53,115 nucleotides of DNA from Entophlyctis helioformis. Lineage: Eukaryota > Chytridiomycota > Chytridiomycetes > Chytridiales > Chytriomycetaceae. Location of the stretch: assembly GCA_025526915.1 (NCBI GenBank), contig JAHLKH010000186.1:1-53115 (forward strand), read 5' to 3'. The position numbers were made by a program, and so were the translations under genes. The notes beneath the pieces are model-generated. The model was given only the letters and a program-made list of their open reading frames with translations. It was not told the DNA's origin and did not search any database. Below are positions 35,801-46,118 of the stretch, in pieces (within the stretch, counting starts at the first letter, position 1; the number at the start of each line of letters is the position of its first letter).

Positions 35801-37219
35801 ACCAGCCAGCTGGCCATGGGCAGCCTGCCGCCAGCACGCAGCGACCACAGCCACGACTTACCAGGTGCCTTGGTACTTGCCGTAGCCGCCCTGCACCTTC
35901 TCGCACTCGCCGTGCTGGATCTCCTTTTCGAGAATCTTGGTGCGGCGACCCTTGTCGACTCCAGCAACCTTGAGGATCTGTGTGGCGTTCAAGTACGAGT
36001 CTGACCGCCGGCGCATGACGGCCACATTGCGGCACATCATCTCAAAGACGGGCACGCCCGAGTACACGGCGCCGTAGATGGGCGTGACCAGCGTCGACTG
36101 CATAGGCTGCATCGAGAATGGCCCTGTCGGTCCGCTGGCGCTGGCGCTGGCACCCGAAGCCGCATTGTCTGCCAGATCTTGGGCGGGAACAGTCGCCATT
36201 GCGAGAGGATCGCGGGTGGATGAATGGTCGGTGGAGAAAGCAATGTTCGCGATGTTGCAGGAGCGGGGACAGGTGGTTGAGTTGTGTGGTGCGGGACAGA
36301 GGGGTGCCAGCCAGCACACAGATCCAGCAAAAGGCAGACGAGGCGCTTGGGCAGACAGCTGGCGAGATGTGGTGGGCGGGGATGGGCAGACACACGTACC
36401 AGATGTGGACATGGTGGAAACGCTCGGCGGGCGCTGTCCAAGGGACGGCGAAACAGACGACGCTGCAGTGGCTGCGCCGGCTCCCAGATCTACGCCGCCG
36501 AGGCCGCCAGCAAAGCCAACGCCACCAAGTCCGCCTGCAGAGGTGGCCGATGAGCCCATTGTGGCAGAGGCGGCGGACGACGGCGTTCCAGCTGGCTGCA
36601 TTCCGGCCTGTGCTGCAGGCTGCAGTGGTTGTGCAGAGACAGCGCCCATGTGCAGTGTTATCTGTGCCGGCGGGGGCTGAGTTTGCTGCTGCTGCATCAG
36701 TTGCTGCTGCTGCTGCTGCTGCTGGTGATAGTGCTGGTGGGGATAGTGCTGGATGAACTGCTGCTGCTGCTGCTGCTGGACAGCTGGATGTGTGTGCTGC
36801 AGTTGCTGCTGCGGATGCGGGTGCGGCTGGTAGTGGTAGTGCTGGATGAACTGCTGCTGCTGCTGCTGCTGCTGGGCGGGATGCAGTTGTTGGTGCTGGC
36901 CATAAGGGATTGCGCCGTAGTAGGCCATCTGCTGCTGTGACGCAGCCTGCTGCTGAGGCGGCAGAGACGGCGGATACGCTGAATACGGTGCAGGATGGTG
37001 GCTCAGGTAGGACGGCTGCTGGGGGCTGAAGATGTCGCTGGGAGCGATGCCCATGGGAGGAGGCGGTTGTGCAGGCACAAACAGCGCTGCGCTCATTGGG
37101 CCCGATAGACCAGGTGCAGGTGCAGGTGCAGGTGCAGGTGCAGGTGCAGGTGCAGGCGCAGGGGCGGAAAGAGACGCACTCGCAACCGCCACAGTCGTGG
37201 CAAACGAGTGAGAGTCCAT
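32818..37219 (-). CDS. APSES-domain transcription factor with ankyrin repeats, Swi4/Mbp1-like
   Basis: A nuclear regulator of the SBF/MBF type, which controls G1/S genes through MCB/SCB-like sites. The probable start is 37219 ([17 protein letters not shown]), followed by a Pro/Ala repeat and long Gln/His runs. After an intron (about 36200-36410) comes the KilA-N/APSES domain: [51 protein letters not shown]. It continues in the next exon as [21 protein letters not shown] (Ser-Gln) run at 35178-35228 and a linker with KRRRQSS (possible nuclear signal) precede ankyrin repeats ([40 protein letters not shown]). A C-terminal coiled coil ([20 protein letters not shown]) ends at 32818. This is the standard Swi4/Mbp1/Res order. 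A shorter start at MATVPAQDL (about 36198) is possible. Confidence 0.88.
36690..36885 (-). repeat. CTG/CAG repeats coding for polyglutamine
   Basis: Several runs of CTG on the plus strand (CAG on the coding strand) give four or more Gln blocks of 6-9 residues separated by His/Tyr-rich spacers, upstream of the APSES domain. Confidence 0.85.
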
Positions 37220-38054
37220 GGCTGGCTGGCTGGTTGGCTGGCTGGTTGGATGGCTGGCTGGATGGCTGAACTCAGCAGATACGCTGGGGGCGTGGATGTG
37301 CTGCTGGGTGTTGCTGCCTCTGGTCCTGGGGCCGCAGGCTCGGCGGAGCGAGCGGGCTGTTGGAGTGTCGTGAAGCCCACCGACGGGATTCGAACACCGA
37401 CTTTGTGGCCGGCCAATGGGCGGCTGCTGATGTTGCTTGCGATCACGTTCCGATGAAGAGGCGTCAGGTGAGCGTCGGTCGAGAGAACAGGCGGGCGGCC
37501 ACGAGGCAGCGCCAAGAGGCTGGCTGGCTGGCTGGCTGGCTGGCTGTGTGAGCGTGCGACTGCGGGATGCTGGTCGATGGAGCAGCGAGCAGGATCAAGG
37601 CGGCGGCTGCTGCTCAAACGGCAATCAAACCACGCAGGGCAGCCGACGATCGCAGGCGTCCAGCCGTGGCCAGCATAGACAGCCCACGAATGCACGCCTT
37701 GCAGTCGATCGATCGCAGGCTGGCACGGGCCGAGAGGGCCAAGATCGCTCACAGCGCAAGAGCAGATGGGGGCAGCCGAGTGCGCGTGGGGGCACCGGCG
37801 GCTACGATGCAGACTGCCACGCAGACACGTAGGCACGCAGGCACGCAACAGCCCACATGGACGCTGCAGCCAACATGCAGCCAACATGGACACGGCGGCC
37901 AGCTTGCGAGGGGCAGGCAATTCTGTGTTTCCCCATAGAGAACCCTGTGCCGGCACCTGATTGGTCGGCTGGTTTGCCTCGAATTTTGTTCAATTTGGCA
38001 TCCAATTTCCAATCGTTTTGATTCCAAATTCATATTCTTGTCCGGAATTCCCAG
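37220..38054. other. repeat-rich spacer upstream of the APSES gene
   Basis: No gene is supported. It holds GGCT tetranucleotide arrays at about 37220-37268 and 37518-37550, short repeats of CACGCAGGCACG type near 37815-37845, and an AT-richer patch at 37975-38045. It probably includes the APSES promoter. Confidence 0.5.
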
Positions 38055-38669
38055 TCACTCTGAGCAGCCTGCAGCCGATGCCTTCTCAAGTCGTGCCCGC
38101 TTTGATGCTGGCTTGTGGACTGCTGAGCCCGTCCAAGGGGCAGCAGTTGTCTGCGTGTTGGTAATGACACGAAGAACTGTCCTGCCACTGCCTGTTGCAG
38201 CTGTTGGCCTTCTGCGTCCAGTCGGCGCACTTGTGCGTGCTGCTGGGGCTGCCTGCTGCAATGTCCGAACGACCGACGTCACAGCCGACACAGACGCACT
38301 GGCATCTGCTGCTGGTATCTTCCGCTTGCTTGACACTCTTTGGCAGCTGGCCGTTGGCGTGGCAGCTGCAGCAACGGTTGGCTGTCCATGCTCGTCCGCA
38401 ACGTCCTTGCCATCGTCGAGATTGTCAAGGCACACAGTGTCAACAGAGTCGCAACTGTTGACAGCCATCACACAAGAGGCAGACGAGCTCACCAACAAGG
38501 TCATGGATGGATCACTCGGCGTATTGTTGAGCTGCTGCGTATCGTCGAGCTGCTGTAAGGCATCGCACTTGGATTGGTCTGACTTTGAGAACTGTCGAGG
38601 CGATACACTTGTACGGCCTTTGGTTGCATTGCTTACACGTATGTCAACCTGCAACTGGACGATGTGCAA
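38055..38669 (-). pseudogene. Ser/Ala-rich open frame cut by the retrotransposon
   Basis: A 204-codon open frame enters from inside the LTR and reads leftward: VSNATKGRTSVSPRQFSKSD, then an Ala/Thr/Arg-rich end with KRARLEKASAAG. If the retroelement and one copy of the 5-base duplication are taken out, the same frame continues upstream into 44372-44480. There an in-frame ATG opens MQDLLIICAAGCCKDIRHCD. This suggests an open frame present before the insertion. No domain is recognised and it could be a chance open frame in GC-rich DNA. Confidence 0.25.
38645..38649 (+). repeat. target-site duplication, left copy (CAACC)
   Basis: Identical to 44372-44376, directly abutting the two LTR ends. Five bases is the usual size for Ty3/Gypsy integrases. 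Confidence 0.9.
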
Positions 38670-38811
38670 CGAGACGATGGGCGGTCTGACAGACGGCGGG
38701 TTTCAGTACACAAGGCGACGACTGGGGCAAGTCGCCTTGTGGTCTGTCAGGATTCAAGTGGGACGCGCGACCGGTTGCACGCGTGTCACGTGATCGCGGC
38801 TGACTGTTACA
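38650..38811 (-). repeat. 3' LTR of the chromovirus
   Basis: 162 bases, identical to 44210-44371 except for one C/T difference (at about 38731). In element sense it begins TGTAACAG and ends CCAGTTGCA. It contains CACGTGA and the 8-mer AGTCGTCG (38716-38723 on the plus strand as CGACGACT). Confidence 0.95.
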
Positions 38812-38820
38812 GCCCCCCTT
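38812..38820 (-). promoter_or_regulatory. polypurine tract of the chromovirus
   Basis: In element sense AAGGGGGGC abuts the 3' LTR, the position where plus-strand DNA synthesis is primed. The tract is short but well placed. Confidence 0.7.
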
Positions 38821-41800
38821 GACGAGGGATCCTCTGGAGAACAATCGGCACAGACAAAGAAGGAAGCCACATTCACGTCCAATGCATCCCCAGCGTGGCG
38901 GCGGCTGCGACGGACCGGCGGCTGTGCTGGGAGGGCGGCGAGGTACTGGTCCAGCAGATCAGGTGCAGTCTCGCGCAACTCGGCCTCCGATCGGTACTCA
39001 TTGTGTTGCGGGCCGTAACCGAGGTACGAGACCACAAAGGAGCGGCGGCCGTTGCGAGCGACCTTGTGTCCCACAATCGCGTCAATCTCCCACTCAGCTG
39101 TTGCAGGGTCCTCAGCAAAGGCGACTGCAGGCGGCTGAGCAGACAGTGGCCGGCCTGGGAAGGCGGCGGCCGGATCGCGGTATGGCTTCAGAAGACGGAC
39201 GTGGAACCACGGATGCAGACGATGCATGGTTGGATGCAAAGCCAGCTTGCAGTTGAGACCATCCAGTGCGGCATTGACCTCTGTGATCGGGAATGGACCC
39301 AACCAGTTGGGCAGGAACGCATTGGGGCGATGCGTGTCGGTGGGCCACCCAATGCCGGCGGCTTGCAGCATGACCATGTCGCCGACAGCGTAGGCAGGAG
39401 CATCCCGGCGGTGGCGATCGGTGTTGCGCTTCTGTCGTTCTTGGGCCTTGGTCAGGTTGGCTGTGGCATCCACGCGAGCCTTGTCAATGGCGGCGAGTAG
39501 GTCGTGGACAGCTGGCGGCGATGATGCTGCAGGCTCGTGTGGCAGCGTGCGAGGCTCGAGGCCAAAGGCGAGGAAGTACGGAGCATAGCCAGTCGATGCG
39601 CTTGGAGCAGAGTTGAGGGCATGGACAGCCGCATCGAGCATGTGCTCCCAGTTGCTGCCGCGGTGGTTGGCGTACTTGGACAGCAGGTCCTTGAGCGTGC
39701 GGATGGTGCGTTCGGACTGGCCGTCGGTCTCCTGGTGGCGGGCCGTTGCCATGACTGCTCAATGTCCAGCGCCGCACAGAGCGCCGTCCAGAAGGCAGAC
39801 AGGAAGCGAGCGTCGCGGTCCGAGACGATAGACGACGGCAGGCCGTGGCCAGCAAGCACCCATCGGTTGAGGAACAGCGCGGCAAGATCCTCGGCAGTCG
39901 CATCGCGTCGCGTCGGCACGCACTTGACAAGCTTTGTCAGGCGATCCACAACCACAAACAGAGCGTCGTTGCCCTCGTCCGACATGGGCATGAAGCAATG
40001 TCGCAGGCCACAGACTGGAAGCGGTCGGCAGGGATGGGCAGCGGGTGCAGCAGACCGGCAGGCGCCTGCGTCGACGAGTTGAACCGCTGGCAGGCGTCGC
40101 ACGAGCCCACAAAGCGGCCGACCGACGCAGCCATGTCGGCCAGTAGTAGTGCGCACGCAGACGGCCGTTGTTCGTTCGCGGCCCTGGTGGCCGGCATGGG
40201 CCGGCTCGTGGTACGAGGTGAGCAGGTCGGTGCGCACTTGACCCTCTGGGATGTACATGCGACCCTCGTAGAACCACAGGCCGTCGACCAGCTCGAGTTT
40301 GGCGGCCAACTGACGCTCGTGCAGAGCAGCATCAGCAGGATCGGCCTTCCAGCGAGCGACGTCCAGCAGGAACGGATCGGCATCGAGCAGCGGGCGAACG
40401 CGGTCGGCAATGTCGGGTGTTGCGGTGGTCAAGGCATCCACTTCAACCTTTGCACGGCATCGAGCGCAGTGCGGGGCAACAGTCACATGGCGCGACAGCA
40501 TGTCGGCAAGGTTGTTGTCGCCCCCCTGGATGTACTGGACCACAGCATCAAACTCCTGCAGCTCCATGATCCAGTGAGCCTGGCGGTACGACAGCTTGGG
40601 CTGCGTCGAGATCCATCGCAGCGAGGCATGGTCGGTGTGGATGGTGAAATGCACGCTGAGCAGGTAGTGCCGGTACTTGTCGCAGGTGTCCACGATCGCC
40701 AGCATCTCGCGCTCGTGGGTCGGGTAGTTGCGTTCCGCATCATTGAGCTTGCGCGAGTAGAACGAGACCGGATGGATCTTGGCCGTGCCGTCCGCCTCGA
40801 CATGCTTCTGGCCAATCCAGCCACCAATGGCAAACTCGGATGCGTCCGTGTACACGTGTGTCTCCAGCGACGGGTCAAAGTACTTGAGCACCGGAGCGTT
40901 CGTGATGGCGTCCAGAATAAAGTCCACAATGGCCCACTTGGCCTTGTCCATCACAAAGGGCACGTCCTTGCGCAGCATGTCCGTGAGCGGCACACAGATG
41001 TCGGCATGGTCTTTGATGAAATCCTTGACCCACACGACTTGCCCAATGAAGCGCCGCAGATCGCCAACAGACCCAATGATCGGCCGAGTCTTCAGTGCCA
41101 GCCGATGCTTGTCCTGGATCGAGTAGCCGTCACCCAGCAACAGATGACCGCAGAACTCGAGCCGCGACGAGAAGAACTCGCACTTGGACATCTTCAGGCG
41201 GAGCGATTCAGCACGCAGACGATGGAACACTTCCTCCAGGTGCAGCAGGTGGTCCGCCTCGGTCTCCGAGTAGATCAGGATGTCGTCCATGTAGGCGACA
41301 ACGCAGACGTCCAGCAGGTCGTGGAAGATGCGGTTCATCATGGCGTTGAAGGTGGCAGGAGCGTTGCAGAGCCCAAAAGGCATCACCTTGAACTCGTAGT
41401 GGCCGTAACGGGTCACAAACGCCGTCTTGGGGATGTCTTCGTCGTAGATGCGGATGTTGTAGTAGCCGTCCCGCAGATCGACCGACGACATGAACGGCTT
41501 GCCTGCGACGCGGTCAATGAGCGACTGGATACTGGGCATCGACGCGCGATCCTTGACCGTGATGTTGTTCAGCCCACGATAGTCGATGCACAGACGCAGA
41601 CCGCCGTCCTTCTTCTTGGCGATCACGATACCCGCAGCAAATGGCGACACAGAGCCGCGGATCATGCCACGCGCGGCGAGGTCGTCCAAGAACGCCTTGA
41701 CAGCATCCTGGTGCTCAGTCGGCAGGCTGCGCGTAGGGCGGCGCGGCGGCGGCTTGGAACCAGGCACCAGCTTGATACGATGATCCTCAGGCCGCGACGG

Positions 41801-43042
41801 CGGCAGGTTGCCCGGTTGGAAGAGGTCCTGGAACTGGATCAACAGCGGATGGACAACCTCAGGCTGCGTCTCCAGGCTCAGATGGGCGAGTGGATCCGCC
41901 TCGTCAATCGCCGCAATGGCCGCGTCGGTTGCCGTATCTGCGTCCCCACAGCTGGTCAGGGCCATGATCTCGACATATGATGACTTGTCCGCATGGAAAT
42001 CCTCGTAGCTGACGAACTCAATGCCGTGCTGCGCAGCAATGGCCTCAAGGGACATCGGAGCATGATCGCAGGGTGGTTCGGGTGCTGGTTCAGATGCTGT
42101 TTTGGGTACTGGTTCGGGTGCGGGTTCGGGTACTGGTTCGGGTGCTGGTTCGGGTGCTGGTTCGGATGCGGGTTTGGATGCGGGTTCGGGTACTGGTTCG
42201 GGTGTCGGTTCCGGTTCGGGTGCCGCTGAGGGGTGCAGACGCCATACAAAGTCGCGCCCCATGGCCTTGTGGTGGAATGCAAATGAGCGGTCGGCCATAT
42301 CGCCCTTGGTGATCACCACCTCAGCAAACCATGGCGTACCCAGGATCACATCGGTGCTGATGTCCGCGACAAAGAACTGCAGCTGCTGCGCGTAGTCCCC
42401 AACCCCAAGAGTAATGGTCACCGCTTCCGCAACGCGATGGCACTCCTGGTTGGCATACTCGACCGTGAACGGCTCAATGGCGCAGGTCTGTGCACCAATC
42501 CGACGCGCGAAACTGCGCGACATCACCATACCAGATGCGCCGGTGTCCAGCAGGGCCACGCACGGGAACCCATCGGCGGTTGCCATGACATGCGATCGGA
42601 TAGGCGAGCGGACCGGCGGCATGGGCAAAGACGAGCAGTGGGTAACAGATGTATTGTCAGCTGTTCCCGAACCATGATCACTAGGGGGGGCCACACTGGC
42701 GACTGTGACTGGTGCACCGCCGCTGCGGTGGAATGGGCATGCCGGGTTCCTGATGGATGTGTGATCGGGTCGGCGGCAGGCGTAGCAGCCGTGGTTGGCC
42801 TTCAGGAACTGCGGTCCGCCTCTGAGAGCGGTCGACCAACGCGCGACATCACCGCCTGCCACTCGCTGGCCAGGCCGGCGCTGTTTGCTGGGGCTGACAC
42901 GGATTGCGTCCTCAGCGCTGCTGGGATCGTCACTGGAGCCGGCGGCGTTCTGGCCGGTGCAGGAGCCGTCTGCGTGCGGCGGCGTCCACTTCCAGAAGCC
43001 GGTCCTGAGCCCACATTGGCAGATGGCGTGACAGGGTGCCAT
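38812..43042 (-). pseudogene. pol: chromovirus pol: protease, reverse transcriptase, RNase H, integrase, chromodomain
   Basis: One long frame (43042 down to about 40190) carries a variant zinc knuckle (CYACRRPDHTSIRNPAC), the protease motif LLDTGASGMVMS, a Pro/Glu repeat linker (42070-42230), the reverse transcriptase with DLRDGYYNI, FGLCNAPATF and YMDD at 41293-41282, and RNase H with YTDASEFAIGGW. Integrase starts YHEPAHAGHQGRERT in the same frame. It then moves through the other two frames between about 40190 and 39990 (HYYWPTW; FVGSCDACQRF), and DRLTKLV with SDRDARFLSAF is back in the first. The part with the catalytic Glu (HQETDGQSERTIRTL), GPY/F-like region and chromodomain (EWEIDAIVGHKV, SYLGYGPQHNEY) lies in another frame from about 39752 to about 38830. 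At least three frame changes are needed, so the copy looks defective, unless these are assembly indels. Confidence 0.85.
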
Positions 43043-44173
43043 TGAGTGCCACGGCCGTCAAAACAGCCGCCTGGGCATACTCGGCCTTGGACCGCATGTT
43101 GGCGTCGAGCTTCTCGATCAGCTCCAGGTAGTCTGCAAACGTCTGTGGGCCGTCGAGACCGTCCGGACCCTCCAAGATGTCGATCCGAGCCTTCAGCTCC
43201 TGTGAGCACAGCGAGTACGCCTTCTTGATCATCGCGGCGTCCGAGGCGTCGGCGTCGCGTTGCAGGGCCGTGAGACGATCGCCCCACTGGGCACACGCCT
43301 CGCCAGGTGCGGGTACAAAACGATCGATGACGAGCTGTGCACGCTGGATGAGATGCGCCGGACGGTACCTGCGGTTGCCCACCTCAATGACCTGGGCCAA
43401 TGAACGCAGCTCTCGCGCCTGGACACGCGGCATCACAGTGTTGGAGAACCACTCTCGGGCAGAGCCCTCAAGCAGCGTTCTAACATGCGAATGCGAACAG
43501 GTTCCTCCCTGTAGAGCGCCGGGCAAATGCCCATGCTGCTCTCCAGGGCGCGGGTGAATACTTTCCAGGTCCGGGCGTTGCCCAGCGGATCGGCCGCTGG
43601 GTCGCCGTCGAACCTCAGATCCTTGAGGTCATTCTCGGCCTCCGTCTGCCGCGCGCGGAACAGCGCGGCATCGGAGGCTGCCGCTGGCGTCGGTAGATCC
43701 ATCGTGCCGTGCTGACTGATGCTGATGGATTGCGATCGCGACGGTGCGGGTGCTCGAGCCAGAGACGAGTGAGCAGCAAACGCCGCTGAGTTGAACTGGG
43801 CGCTTGAGGCGTGAACCGACTGCGAGCTTGCTACCGAGGCCGCCTCGTCCTGGATGGCAGAATCCCGATGTCCCAGCGCGGCGAGGAGCGACCCGTAATC
43901 CGCGACCGGTTGGATGTCTCCATCCTGCAGCAGGCTGCCGCCCTCAGGCACCGCGTCTTGCATCTCGGCCATCAACTCGGGTCTCTTCAAGAGCAGCCTC
44001 ATGGCCGCCTCTGCCAGGCTTGAGCCAAGGCGGTAGTTGGTGACAGTGCGGACGACGGTGACGGGTGTTGGCAGGCCGGCCTGGTTTTGCTGGTGTTGCT
44101 GGTGTTGCTGTTCAATGCTGCTGTCTGCTCCGACCGCACCAGTGCCCTCGGCACTGAGGCTGTCGGTCGTCAT
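42930..44173 (-). pseudogene. gag: chromovirus gag
   Basis: The likely start is the ATG at 44173-44171, after the primer region. The first frame has an acidic/Gln-rich N-terminus, Ser/Ala-rich stretches and NARTWKVFTRALESSMG, then stops at about 43433. The capsid-like continuation (LLEGSAREWFSNTVM, QLVIDRFVPAPGEACAQWGD, YLELIEKLDANMRSKAEYAQ) is in a different frame from about 43475. One base change near 43470 is therefore needed inside gag. A second frame change, which may be a programmed gag-pol shift, occurs near 42930-43042, where both frames are open. Confidence 0.75.
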
Positions 44174-44200
44174 TCCTTCCGTCTGGTCACTGACTGTCTT

Positions 44201-44209
44201 GAGTCGTCG
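44201..44209 (-). promoter_or_regulatory. candidate self-primer binding site of the chromovirus
   Basis: In element sense the base right after the 5' LTR starts CGACGACTC, not the TGG of a tRNA-primed element. Its first eight bases are exactly complementary to AGTCGTCG inside the LTR (44276-44283). Self-priming by the folded-back 5' end of the RNA, as in Tf1 and other fungal chromoviruses, is the likely explanation. Confidence 0.6.
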
Positions 44210-44371
44210 TGCAACTGGACGATGTGCAACGAGACGATGGGCGGTCTGACAGACGGCGGGTTTCAGTACACAAGGCGACGACTGGGGCAAGTTGCCTTGT
44301 GGTCTGTCAGGATTCAAGTGGGACGCGCGACCGGTTGCACGCGTGTCACGTGATCGCGGCTGACTGTTACA
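44210..44371 (-). repeat. 5' LTR of the chromovirus
   Basis: 162 bases, the partner of 38650-38811 with one substitution (T at about 44291). It holds the element's promoter. If self-priming is used, R would begin at AGTCGTCG (44283 downward). Confidence 0.95.
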
Positions 44372-44376
44372 CAACC
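44372..44376 (+). repeat. target-site duplication, right copy (CAACC)
   Basis: Identical to 38645-38649. Confidence 0.9.
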
Positions 44377-44607
44377 TCTGTCCTGGCTGCATTGGTGTAG
44401 ACAGCAAGGTCGCAGTGACGAATGTCTTTGCAACAGCCAGCAGCGCAGATAATCAGCAAGTCTTGCATTCAAGGCACAATGCCGTCGCACCCCGTCATCC
44501 ACAGCCAACAGCCACGCCCACCTGACTTGTCAGCATGCCCGTGAATGCAATGACGAGCAGCATGCACAGTCTCGGTGTAACTGTCCTCGTCGAGAGCGGC
44601 TGGCCGT

Positions 44608-44727
44608 CTGGTGGCAGAGGGGCAGTGAGTATACAGGCTTACGGCTGGATACAACTTCATTGAGACTCAGGCACAGACCTGGTGGCAGAGGGGCAGTGAG
44701 TATACAGGCTTACGGCTGGATACAACT
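44608..44727 (+). repeat. 49-base direct repeat, two copies
   Basis: The unit starting CTGGTGGCAGAGGGGCAGTG occurs at 44608-44656 and again at 44679-44727 with no visible differences, separated by 22 bases. Exact identity suggests a recent duplication. Confidence 0.85.
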
Positions 44728-45935
44728 ACAACAACAGGGCCAAGCCAAGTCCGGGCGAGGCGCGTCCAGATCAAGGCCAGCAGGTCACGTGACCACGGGA
44801 CTGCGGCGGCATCCGTTACACTCGGTCAACAACAAAGGGCTGATCGACTGCAGGCTGCAAAGAACAAGTCGTCCCAGACCTGCTGGCGACTGAAGTCAAC
44901 AGCATCCAAAGTCGGCAATGAAGACACTGTGCCCAAGGAGAAACTCGCCTTGCACCATCATCACAAGAAAGTGCAACACATTTGTGAGATCTGGGATGAC
45001 TACTCGGTCAAAGATTGGAGGTTGTCATGGTGTTGGTTGGAAATCTCTGTTCCAAGGAGCCAGATAGCGATATGGCACATCTCAGTACTGCTCAGAGCAC
45101 AAAGGAGGGCTGGGCATCAGGCTGGAGGTATTCACACGGACGAGATCTAGCAATTCCATGCGCACTTGGTGATTCCAACTGCGGCATGGACCCTATGAAC
45201 AAGGCTGGATGGGCAACCAGTGCTGTGGCTGCCATGCCAGCATCCAACCGCCGTTGAGCATCAAGCAAGTCTTTGGTTGCCCATTCAACCAAGGCGTCCA
45301 GGTCTGCTGTGGCGCGGTTGTCTCTGCAGCATGCAAAAGAGTGCCAGCTGGATGCAAAGAGGCGCCAGTTGAGACTGCCACAGGCAGGAGTGCCCTTGGT
45401 GTGCCACCGAGTGGCCATCAAGCCGCCACCTCCAAGATGGGCTGCATCAACGCCATCTGTTCACTGATCAGAGTGACTGTGTATCCATGAATATTCAAGT
45501 TGAGTTTGGTGTCAACTGATCAGATATCAAGGCGAGCCAGCTGCGCATGCTTGTTGACAAGAGCACATGCCTCGTGCTAGACTCGCTGCTGAGGCCAGCT
45601 TGCCATCCACGACTGCGCTTGTGGAGGATGAGGCATGGTGATCTTTTGCAATCAACACTCCAGATCAACGCGTTCATGTGCCTGGGTCGCGTTTTGGTGA
45701 CACGCCACTGATCATGAATCAATCATTGCAAATCTCCGACACACAGATGTGATCATCTGTGGCAGTCGCAACAACACGGCCGCTGTGTTTGTCATAAAGA
45801 GAGCGGTTGGCCCGTCTGTGGTTGCTCGACCATCCACATACACTGATACATTTTTGACGAGACTCCCTGTCGCTCATTGCCCTCTTCAGCACACCCTTGC
45901 CTGTCCATAACGCAACCCCATACACGCACAACCAT

Positions 45936-46049
<114 letters not shown>

Positions 46050-46118
46050 GCACGCACGCTCGCACAATCATGCACGCACAACCACGCACACGCACAACCG
46101 CGCACACGCGAGCACGAC

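Larger units (their letters stand above)
38645..44376 (-). mobile_element. Ty3/Gypsy chromodomain retrotransposon (chromovirus)
   Basis: A full-length LTR retrotransposon in minus orientation. Two 162-base LTRs (38650-38811 and 44210-44371) differ at one position and start TG and end CA in the element's sense. A perfect CAACC duplication flanks it (38645-38649 and 44372-44376). Gag, protease, reverse transcriptase, RNase H, integrase and a C-terminal chromodomain appear in that order, which places it in the chromovirus clade of Ty3/Gypsy. The nearly identical LTRs mean a recent insertion. The coding region is nevertheless divided among several frames (see gag and pol). Confidence 0.95.

Noticed and set aside
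35227..35973. 248-codon plus frame with many [15 protein letters not shown] repeats nearby
   Set aside because: It lies opposite the APSES exons and an intron made of GAGACATTCAAGCGT repeats. It has no homology-like features.
37372..37402. tRNA-like string GGGATTCGAACACC (T-loop pattern on the minus strand)
   Set aside because: The loop TTCGAAT is present, but the five-base T stem does not pair (three mismatches) and no matching acceptor or D arm was found. At best it is a relic or chance match.
38038..38793. 251-codon plus-strand open frame running into the LTR
   Set aside because: It runs through the LTR boundary and target duplication and overlaps the minus frame. Its composition shows no domain, and neither strand is convincing.
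39845..41980. 711-codon plus-strand open frame
   Set aside because: It is the antisense of the retrotransposon pol gene, whose reverse transcriptase and RNase H motifs are on the minus strand. It has no motifs of its own.
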